The notes beneath the pieces were generated by a model. That model was not told the DNA's origin, did not search any database, and saw only the letters and a program-made list of their open reading frames with translations. From Chloracidobacterium sp. UBA7659 (lineage in GTDB: Bacteria; Acidobacteriota; Blastocatellia; Pyrinomonadales; Pyrinomonadaceae), in contig DLHV01000154.1 in NCBI GenBank assembly GCA_002483395.1, forward strand, positions 37,114 to 42,175: a stretch of DNA of 5,062 bases, read 5' to 3'. A program made the translations under genes and the position numbers. Each line of letters opens with the position of its first letter. The first letter of the stretch is position 1. Below, in pieces: positions 1 to 5,062 of this stretch.

Positions 1-1034
1 CGAACGAGCTTCTCCTAAAAGAATTGGCAGCAAAAACACATGGAGCGTTTGACCAGGCACGCGAAACCGAAGACATCGCCTCGAAGCTGCAGCTATTTTT
101 TGCCAAGGTTGGGATGCCCGATGTCGCGGACCTGAAGCTAACTTCGTCGGACGCGAACGATCTGTATGGCGTCTATCCGAGCGGCGATAATTCGTATCCC
201 GGTTCGTCATTTTCGTTCATTGGCAGATACCGAAAACCGCAAACACAAACTATCAGTCTTTATGCCCGGCGCGGTACGGAAAACATCGCGATGTCGCGGG
301 ACGCGTCGCTGCCGGATCTTGAGGCGGCCCACGCACAGCTTCCGCGCGTTTGGGCGCGGGCGCGAGTCGACGCATTACTTGCCGCAATGAACCGTGACGG
401 CGAGCGTGAGGATTACATCGCCGAGATCATCAGGCTCTCCGAGGAGTATAAATTCGTTACGCCGTACACGGCATTTATCGCTGCTCCGCGTGCTTTGCTG
501 CGGCCCAGATTGATACAGCCGGGCGATCCCGTGATCAGAATAAAAACCGACCCGTCAGTGACCGAGGTCTTTGCAGTTTTGCCTTTTGGCCAGACGGTTC
601 CGTTAAAGTTTTTGCCGGGCGAGGGCGTCTGGGAGACGCGATTTCTGGCGCCGAGCTGGATGGCGGACGGCACATATACGTGTCGGCTGCTGCTGACCGA
701 TAAAGACGGCAACGGATATCAGGAAGAAAAATCGTTCGTCATCGACAGCCGGGCTCCGAAAGTGCAGATCAAGCTTGAAAAAAGCTCGTTTACGGCCGGT
801 GAAGATATGCACATAAAGGTATTTGCCGACAGCGACACGACGCGACTCTCGGCAAAGCTCTATGGTGCGAAACCGGTCCAGCTTCGTTGGTCGGGCGCGG
901 ATAAGGCAAACATCGGGGTGCTTACCATTCCGAATACCATTGCGTCCGGACGATACACGGTCACAGTTTCGGCCGAGGACTTTGCCCACAATCAGACAAC
1001 CGAAGAAATGACGATCGAGGTGATCGGCAAATGA
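1..1034 (+). CDS. VIT/VWA-type protein, C-terminal part with two Ig-like domains (5' end outside window)
   Basis: The frame is open from the left edge (first whole codon at 3-5, Asn) to TGA at 1032-1034, giving 343 visible residues. The TTG at 24 is not taken as a start, because the frame continues upstream and the protein sense begins inside a domain. Residues 1-46 look like the last strand and helix of a VWA domain, ending in a VADLKL-type exit. Residues 47-95 are beta-rich (FIGRYR, TISLYARRG). Residues 113-160 carry the signature of bacterial VIT/VWA proteins: LPRVWARARVDALL, a helix with EIIRLSEEYKF, then VTPYTAF. Two Ig-like domains follow (about 173-251 and 252-343). The family usually has an N-terminal VIT domain and a metal-binding VWA domain; neither the VIT domain nor the MIDAS residues can be checked here. 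The C-terminus ends in IEVIGK, with no membrane helix or sorting signal. These proteins are usually exported and thought to bind ligands or other proteins; substrate unknown. The gene overlaps the downstream TPR gene by 4 bases. Confidence 0.82.
   Translation, partial: NELLLKELAAKTHGAFDQARETEDIASKLQLFFAKVGMPDVADLKLTSSDANDLYGVYPSGDNSYPGSSFSFIGRYRKPQTQTISLYARRGTENIAMSRDASLPDLEAAHAQLPRVWARARVDALLAAMNRDGEREDYIAEIIRLSEEYKFVTPYTAFIAAPRALLRPRLIQPGDPVIRIKTDPSVTEVFAVLPFGQTVPLKFLPGEGVWETRFLAPSWMADGTYTCRLLLTDKDGNGYQEEKSFVIDSRAPKVQIKLEKSSFTAGEDMHIKVFADSDTTRLSAKLYGAKPVQLRWSGADKANIGVLTIPNTIASGRYTVTVSAEDFAHNQTTEEMTIEVIGK
519..1031 (+). other. Two tandem Ig-like domains at the C-terminus of the VWA-type protein
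   Basis: Residues about 173-251 and 252-343 of the visible protein form two beta-sandwich-like units. The first ends with GTYTCRLLLTDKDGN and then FVIDSRAP. The second runs from KVQIKLEKSSFTAGE to YTVTVSAEDFAHNQTTEEM. A 'Y-x-V/L-x-V/L-x-x-x-D-x-x-x-N' strand followed by 'F-x-I-D-x-x-A-P' is typical of bacterial extracellular Ig-like repeats. Such domains commonly act as stalks or binding modules outside the cytoplasm. Domain limits are estimated by eye and no profile search was made. Confidence 0.55.
1017..1024 (+). promoter_or_regulatory. Strong Shine-Dalgarno sequence for the TPR gene, inside the end of the upstream gene
   Basis: GAGGTGAT lies six bases before the ATG at 1031 and matches eight consecutive bases of the consensus complement to the 3' end of 16S rRNA (GGAGGTGAT). 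It overlaps the Glu-Val-Ile codons near the end of gene 1. It supports ATG 1031 as the start of gene 2 and, with the ATGA overlap, suggests termination-reinitiation coupling plus the ability to recruit ribosomes independently. Confidence 0.75.
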
Positions 1035-1135
1035 ATAGGAAAAGGCAAACAAATGTGGCAGTGACGATCACCGTACTGCTGGCTGCGGGAGCGGTCACGT
1101 CGTTCTTGATTTTCAGAACGCAAAACGTATCAGCT
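1031..1135 (+). other. N-terminal signal peptide or signal anchor of the TPR protein
   Basis: Residues 1-8 contain R3, K4 and R5. Residues 9-28 form an uncharged hydrophobic stretch (VAVTITVLLAAGAVTSFLIF). A short polar region with VSA at 33-35 follows, which satisfies the -3/-1 small-residue rule for signal peptidase I cleavage after A35. If it is not cleaved, the same segment would be an N-in membrane anchor. Either way the TPR solenoid is placed outside the cytoplasm. There is no cysteine for lipoprotein processing. Confidence 0.7.
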
Positions 1136-4100
1136 GCAGCTTCCAGTGATGCGATCGAGGCCGCAATGTTCACTCGTCAGGAGTTTTTTGGTGCGAATGC
1201 GATAGTCCCACTGCCGACCGCGGTGGTCCGCGACAATTTGGCCAAGCTCGTCGCTGCTTCGCCGGATGATCCGCAAATCCTCGAGAAACTTGCCGACGCG
1301 GATGAAAAGCTCGGCGATGCGGACGCGGCCGAAAAGGCCCTCGTCCGGCTGGCCGGGATAGATCCGAGACACTGCGAAACGCTGGTCCAATTTTACGACC
1401 GCCGGGCACGTTTTGCCGATGAGGCGAAATTGCTGCGCAAGATGCTTTTAGCCGCGGACGGCTCGGCCCGGGCGTCATTGTTTAGCAGGATCGTCGGTCT
1501 TGCTCGAACGCATGACCTTAAGGAATATGCGCGGCCCGAGTTTTACCGCGAGGTCGCGGCTCAGAACACCGATGTGTTTGCGGTGTTCGATCAGATTATC
1601 GACCAACTCACTGAGGATGAGGAATACCCTTCCGCGCTTGAATTCCTGCGTCAGGCAAAAGAGTTGTTCCCGGACAGGAAGGCGGAGCTGCTGCAACGCG
1701 AAATTCTACTCCTGGGCGAAACCGGCGCCGGAAAAGAAGCAGAAAAGCTCTACATCGCAGCGTTTGACCCGTTTTGGACCGCTGAGGAAGGCGACAAGTT
1801 TTACGATTTCCTGAGCGAAAGCGACCGGCTCCGCGAATACGGCGGCGAGCTAAAGACAAGATTCGACAGAGACAATTCCGATCTGGACACTGCCATCCGT
1901 CTTGCACACTATCGTAGCTCAAACGATACGGGCTATATCGTTCCGATCTTCCTGAAACTCGAAAAAGCGAAAAAGACGTGGAAGACCGAAGAACTGATAA
2001 CGGCGACACGAGTTTTGCTTCGCCAAAACGAGGGCGACCTCGCCTCGCGCTTTCTCTACACACTTTACAATCGGCCTGACATCAATGAAAAGGGCGAAAT
2101 GCGGGCTCGAGTGCTATATCAGCTGTTCGAGATGTTTTCCGATGCACAAAACCAAAAGCTGCCGTTGACGAGGGGCGAGCTAAGCTTTTACAGGCGAGCG
2201 GCCACGATCGACACCGACCCGGGAATTGCGACTGGCATCTTGTCCCTGATATTTTCAGACACCGATCCGGCCGCTCAATTGAAACAAAAAGAAACTGAGG
2301 CAAACAAGTATTTCAATCGAGCGGCTGCTTACAGGATCTTTCTTGCGTACAGGGACGAGAATGCGACCTCGCCGGAGCTCGGGCAGATGTACCTCGACAT
2401 TGTCAGGCTCTACACGGCAACCGGCGACCTCGAAACCGCGCAAAAGACGCTGAGTGAATTTTCAGCTCGGTACAAGACATCGTCCGATCTCGCACAGGTT
2501 GCGCTAAAGCTCGCCGAGGCCTATGTCGCCGCTGACCAGGCGGAAAAGAGCCGCGAGATCTATCGCGAGATGTTGGACGCCTTCGGTGACGCGGATATAT
2601 CGGCGGTAGAAAGCACTCCGGGCGATCGAAATTCGGGTATCGCCATACCATCGATCGCAGCAACGCCGCGCTCCGATGTTGCGAATGTTTCGACCGGTAA
2701 TTTTCGCGACAAACTGGCGAAACGCGAACAGCCGGTAACGTATCGCGAAATTCTGGACAGGCTGGTTGCCTCGATGGCAAAGGCGAAGAACGTCGGCGGG
2801 ATCTTGGACACGTTTTCGAGCGAGATAAAAAAACATCCCAAGGTCGAATGGCTATATGAAGAGCGGCTGTCATGGCTCGAGCAGACAAACCTGACGGACG
2901 ACCAGTTGGCGGCCTATCAGGAGGCGCTCGACCGCTTTCAGTCAAGCAGTTGGAGCGACAAGCTGGCCCGCTGGTTTCTGAGGCAAAACCGGCAGGACGA
3001 TTTCGAAAAGCTCTCGACCGACCTCGTCGGCAAATTGGACGATACGGAGATCCAGCAATACCTGACCGAATTTATCGATTCGAAAGTCTCCGCAAAAGAT
3101 TTTGAAAAACAGCTCTATCTAAAACTCTACCTCTCCGCGCAAGAGAGGTTTCCGCACAATCCGGTATTCGTCAGAGGCCTTCTGATCTTTTATAAGGCCA
3201 ACAAACAGCCGGCCGAATGGCGAAAACTCGCCGCGGAATATTTCTTTGAATTACCCGAAGTCCGCAAGCGTTTTCTCGACGATCTCTCCGAAAAAGGAGA
3301 GCTGCGTGCAGTTGCAGCTCAGCCACGTTCCGACAATTCCGTTTACAGGTTATTTTATGCCGACGCGGCGATCAGGCTTTCCGATTATGAATCTGCGGTT
3401 GGGGCATACCGCGAACTAAATGCGCTCTATCCAAACTCCGCCGAATTTTCCGACGTCTTGATCAACCTGACACGTTCGTTCGGACAAAAAGACCGCAATA
3501 CGCTATCCGAGGCAGCCGAAATCGCACATTCGCAGACGGACTTTTCACCCGCATCCGCCGAGAAACGTGTGCGCAGCGGCGAGCTGTATGCGGAACTTGG
3601 GAAATATGACCGCTCTCGCGCGGAGTGGGACAAGCTGATAGAAACGGCCAGCGGAGATCGATCGGTGTACCTCGATACGGCGACGGTTTACTGGGATTAC
3701 TTTCAGTACTCTGATGCGCTTAGCGTGATCGCGACGATGCGTAAAAAGTTTAATGACGAAACGCTTTGCGCGTTTGAGTTCGGCGCGATCCACGAATCGC
3801 AGCACGACAAACCAGCGGCTATCGCGGAGTACATAAAAGCTCTCGATGCAAACCAGGACGACGAGCAATTGGAAAAAGCGAAAAGACGTCTAGCCACACT
3901 CTCGACGCGAAAAGGGATGATGCCGTTCATCGTCTCGGCCTTTGCCGCCGAACGTGAGCGAAGAAAAGACCCGGCTTATCTCACGCTCGGCTACGCGGAA
4001 TTTCTCACCGACATCAAGCAGCAAGACGAAGCCGAAAAGCTCCTCGATCAGGCGATTGCGACAAACGGTGACAGTGATTTTCTCGATGCTGTCCGCACGT

Positions 4101-5062
4101 TCTTTGAGGGCGAAAGCAGCGATACGGGCGAACAGGCCGTGCTGAAACGTTTGGCCGAGGTAAGCGAAAACCCGAGGCGGACGATCAAATACCGCCTGCA
4201 GCTGGCAGAATCCTTTAGCGACAGCAAAAAGCCCGACGAAGCAAATAAGGTGCTTGCCGAACTCGTCACAAAGTTCCCCAACAACTACGGCGTTGTAACG
4301 AATGCGGCGAACATATATCGACGGCTCGGCCTCGACAATGAATCTGTCGCAGTACTGCGGTCCGCGTTGACGCGAAGCCGCGGCGAGTATAGGACTCAGA
4401 TCGCCGGCAGATTATCGCAGAGCCTCGTCCGGCTCAACCGGCTTGATGATGCGGAGACGATTCTCACAAGCCTTCACGTGGAGAACAAGTCTGACCTCGA
4501 TCTATTTCGAGATCTGGCGCAAGTTTATGTTCGAAAAAACGAGCCGGAGCAGTTGAGAATCGCATTTAGTGAAACTGTTTCCGCACTCAAAAAATCAAAC
4601 GCTGACCGCCGCGAGATCGACGAAAAGATCGCAGGTTTTAGAACGCAGATGATCAATGCGTTTACACGGCTAAAAGATTACCGGTTGGCCATCCAGCAGC
4701 ACATCGAGATAATCAATCGCGATCCCGATGACGAGCAGTTAACAGACAATGCCATTGCCTATGCAAAACGATACGGCGGCGGCTTCATTCTGCTGAGTTA
4801 TTACCAGACGACGTCGACCGAGGCCTTCAAGAATTATCGTTGGAATGTCGTCCTGGCCCGCATCTACGACGCTAACGGGGATGCGCCGAATGCGATCAAG
4901 AATTACCGGGCTGCGATCGCGAATCAGCCCGAAATGGAAGACCTCTATCTCGCCGCGGCCGATATCGAAACGGGGCAAGGGAACTTTGACGGGGCGTTAA
5001 AAGATATTGACACAGCGCTCGAGCTGACGAACGATGCCGCTGAGATTTTGAGAAAAAAGATC
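1031..5062 (+). CDS. Very large exported or membrane-anchored TPR protein (3' end outside window)
   Basis: ATG 1031 opens 1344 codons with no stop, running off the right edge. ATG 1031 is chosen for its strong Shine-Dalgarno sequence and because the next in-frame start (GTG 1055) would remove the charged N-terminus. Residues 2-5 (NRKR) precede a hydrophobic segment at 9-28; there is no lipobox Cys. The rest is helical, with TPR units aligned by hand at 81-114, 183-216, 451-484, 488-521, 770-803, 843-876, 877-910, 911-944, about 980-1015, 1052-1085, 1086-1119, 1122-1155, 1269-1302 and 1303-1336. Residues 217-450 and 571-769 are degenerate helical repeats; 522-568 is a low-complexity linker. 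Only two Cys occur (115, 913). No catalytic domain is visible. TPR solenoids bind proteins, so a periplasmic or surface scaffold role is inferred, probably with the VWA/Ig protein encoded immediately upstream and co-translated. Residues 843-945 recall large TPR proteins of Acidobacteriota. The exact function is unknown to me. Confidence 0.88.
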   Translation, partial: MNRKRQTNVAVTITVLLAAGAVTSFLIFRTQNVSAAASSDAIEAAMFTRQEFFGANAIVPLPTAVVRDNLAKLVAASPDDPQILEKLADADEKLGDADAAEKALVRLAGIDPRHCETLVQFYDRRARFADEAKLLRKMLLAADGSARASLFSRIVGLARTHDLKEYARPEFYREVAAQNTDVFAVFDQIIDQLTEDEEYPSALEFLRQAKELFPDRKAELLQREILLLGETGAGKEAEKLYIAAFDPFWTAEEGDKFYDFLSESDRLREYGGELKTRFDRDNSDLDTAIRLAHYRSSNDTGYIVPIFLKLEKAKKTWKTEELITATRVLLRQNEGDLASRFLYTLYNRPDINEKGEMRARVLYQLFEMFSDAQNQKLPLTRGELSFYRRAATIDTDPGIATGILSLIFSDTDPAAQLKQKETEANKYFNRAAAYRIFLAYRDENATSPELGQMYLDIVRLYTATGDLETAQKTLSEFSARYKTSSDLAQVALKLAEAYVAADQAEKSREIYREMLDAFGDADISAVESTPGDRNSGIAIPSIAATPRSDVANVSTGNFRDKLAKREQPVTYREILDRLVASMAKAKNVGGILDTFSSEIKKHPKVEWLYEERLSWLEQTNLTDDQLAAYQEALDRFQSSSWSDKLARWFLRQNRQDDFEKLSTDLVGKLDDTEIQQYLTEFIDSKVSAKDFEKQLYLKLYLSAQERFPHNPVFVRGLLIFYKANKQPAEWRKLAAEYFFELPEVRKRFLDDLSEKGELRAVAAQPRSDNSVYRLFYADAAIRLSDYESAVGAYRELNALYPNSAEFSDVLINLTRSFGQKDRNTLSEAAEIAHSQTDFSPASAEKRVRSGELYAELGKYDRSRAEWDKLIETASGDRSVYLDTATVYWDYFQYSDALSVIATMRKKFNDETLCAFEFGAIHESQHDKPAAIAEYIKALDANQDDEQLEKAKRRLATLSTRKGMMPFIVSAFAAERERRKDPAYLTLGYAEFLTDIKQQDEAEKLLDQAIATNGDSDFLDAVRTFFEGESSDTGEQAVLKRLAEVSENPRRTIKYRLQLAESFSDSKKPDEANKVLAELVTKFPNNYGVVTNAANIYRRLGLDNESVAVLRSALTRSRGEYRTQIAGRLSQSLVRLNRLDDAETILTSLHVENKSDLDLFRDLAQVYVRKNEPEQLRIAFSETVSALKKSNADRREIDEKIAGFRTQMINAFTRLKDYRLAIQQHIEIINRDPDDEQLTDNAIAYAKRYGGGFILLSYYQTTSTEAFKNYRWNVVLARIYDANGDAPNAIKNYRAAIANQPEMEDLYLAAADIETGQGNFDGALKDIDTALELTNDAAEILRKKI
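2381..2593 (+). repeat. Two adjacent TPR units (protein-level repeat)
   Basis: Residues 451-484 align to the TPR consensus with Y454, I457, Y461, G465, L467, A470, L474 and F477. Residues 488-521 align with L494, A495, Y498, A504, S507 (in place of the usual Ala), Y511 and M514. A three-residue spacer separates them. The repeats are clear in protein but not in DNA. Confidence 0.7.
2594..2734 (+). other. Low-complexity Ser/Thr/Pro/Ala-rich linker inside the TPR solenoid
   Basis: Residues 522-568 contain several Pro, Gly, Ser and Asn residues (for example ESTPGDRNSG and IAATPRSD) and lack heptad or TPR character. Both flanks are strongly helical. It probably forms an extended hinge or exposed loop that splits the solenoid into an N-terminal and a C-terminal arm. 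The reading frame stays open, so this is not a frameshift scar. Confidence 0.5.
3338..3439 (+). repeat. Single TPR unit restarting the regular array
   Basis: Residues 770-803 fit a 34-residue TPR with Y776, A777, A780, D785, Y786, A789, Y793, L796 and P801 in consensus positions. It follows about 200 residues of degenerate helices and marks the return to recognisable TPR sequence. A roughly 40-residue less regular stretch separates it from the next block. Confidence 0.65.
3557..3862 (+). repeat. Block of three contiguous 34-residue TPR units
   Basis: Residues 843-876, 877-910 and 911-944 follow each other with no gap. Unit 1 shows G850, Y853, LG at 856-857, Y859, W866 and L869. Unit 2 shows A884, Y887, Y893, A896 and M903. 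Unit 3 shows FG at 917-918, H921, A930, Y934 and A937. The exact 34-residue phase is the best evidence that the protein is a true TPR solenoid. This block is also the part that most recalls large TPR proteins of Acidobacteriota. Confidence 0.8.
4184..4495 (+). repeat. Block of three near-contiguous TPR units
   Basis: Residues 1052-1085, 1086-1119 and 1122-1155 align to the TPR consensus. Unit 1: LA at 1058-1059, F1062, A1071, L1075, L1078 and P1083. Unit 2: AA at 1092-1093, Y1096, LG at 1099-1100, S1105, L1109 and A1112. Unit 3: L1128, S1129, L1132, L1135, L1138, A1141, L1145 and L1148. Only two residues separate units 2 and 3. Confidence 0.75.
4835..5038 (+). repeat. Two contiguous TPR units at the right edge
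   Basis: Residues 1269-1302 and 1303-1336 are in perfect 34-residue phase. Unit 1: LA at 1275-1276, Y1279, G1283, A1288, Y1292, A1295 and P1300. Unit 2: AA at 1309-1310, G1317, F1319, A1322, I1326, A1329 and L1332. These are the most canonical repeats of the protein, and the array seems to continue beyond the window. Confidence 0.8.

Noticed and set aside
24..26. TTG as a start codon for the first gene
   Set aside because: The same frame is open back to base 3, and the encoded residues there (NELLLKEL) continue a VWA helix, so the true start is upstream of the window.
603..1052. 149-codon open frame on the minus strand
   Set aside because: It lies opposite the Ig-like coding region, and its translation is rich in Arg, Cys and Phe with no recognisable domain. 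The + strand frame has clear family signatures.
1715..1738. Walker A-like GETGAGKE (residues 229-236 of the TPR protein)
   Set aside because: The residue after Lys is Glu, not Ser/Thr, there is no preceding hydrophobic beta-strand pattern or Walker B context, and it falls in a loop between solenoid helices.
1608..2063. 151-codon open frame on the minus strand
   Set aside because: Arg/Ser/Pro-rich translation with no domain, fully opposite the TPR gene; a shadow frame.
2827..2833. A AAA AAA slippery run in frame as a possible programmed -1 frameshift
   Set aside because: Shifting to -1 meets a TGA at 2857-2859 within nine codons, the 0 frame continues for over 700 codons, and Lys-Lys codons explain the run.
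2403..2945. 180-codon open frame on the minus strand
   Set aside because: Its translation is dominated by Arg, Pro and Ser, as expected from the complement of a GC-rich coding strand. It is contained within the TPR gene.
1961..3889. Near-identical short DNA (gaaaaagcgaaaaagacgt at about 1961 and gaaaaagcgaaaagacgt at about 3872)
   Set aside because: Both encode an LEKAK helix segment in the same gene. The match is short, single-pair and explained by Lys-rich helix composition, with no larger duplication around it.
5053..5059. A AAA AAG heptamer in frame (dnaX-like slippery site)
   Set aside because: It sits three bases from the window end, so no downstream stimulator can be seen, and Arg-Lys-Lys codons in a helix give this sequence by chance.
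1..5062. Membership in a Bat/MoxR aerotolerance-type operon (VWA plus TPR proteins)
   Set aside because: Bat VWA proteins have flanking membrane helices and lack the VTPYTAF signature and Ig-like tail. No MoxR or DUF58 gene is in the window.

Overview
The window is almost certainly bacterial chromosomal DNA and is coding from end to end. It holds two genes on the + strand, both cut by the window edges, joined by a 4-base ATGA overlap at 1031-1034. There is no intergenic space, and I see no RNA gene, mobile element, CRISPR array, promoter or terminator.

Region 1 (1-1034) is the 3' part of a gene for a VIT/von Willebrand factor A (VWA) type protein, of the group often named 'inter-alpha-trypsin inhibitor heavy chain-like'. 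What remains is the tail of the VWA domain, a beta-rich segment, the family's conserved helical signature ending in VTPYTAF, and two predicted Ig-like domains at the C-terminus. The VIT domain and the metal-binding MIDAS part of the VWA domain would lie upstream, outside the window.

Region 2 (1031-5062) is one uninterrupted frame of 1344 codons with no stop before the window end. It has a positively charged N-terminus and one hydrophobic segment (signal peptide or anchor), followed by a very long alpha-solenoid. I could align at least 14 tetratricopeptide repeat (TPR) units by hand, including contiguous 34-residue blocks. The chain is interrupted by a Ser/Pro/Ala-rich linker near residue 545 and by degenerate helical stretches. 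No enzymatic domain is visible.

The overlap and the strong Shine-Dalgarno sequence inside the end of gene 1 point to one operon with coupled translation. The likely picture is an exported or surface VWA/Ig adhesion or binding protein made together with a large envelope-anchored TPR scaffold. The partnership is inferred from gene order, not shown by the sequence.

Organism: GC is a little above 50% by eye, and the Shine-Dalgarno sequence and signal peptide are bacterial. The middle of the TPR protein (about residues 843-945) resembles, from memory, very large TPR proteins common in Acidobacteriota, so that phylum (perhaps Blastocatellia) is my best guess. It is tentative and unsearched.
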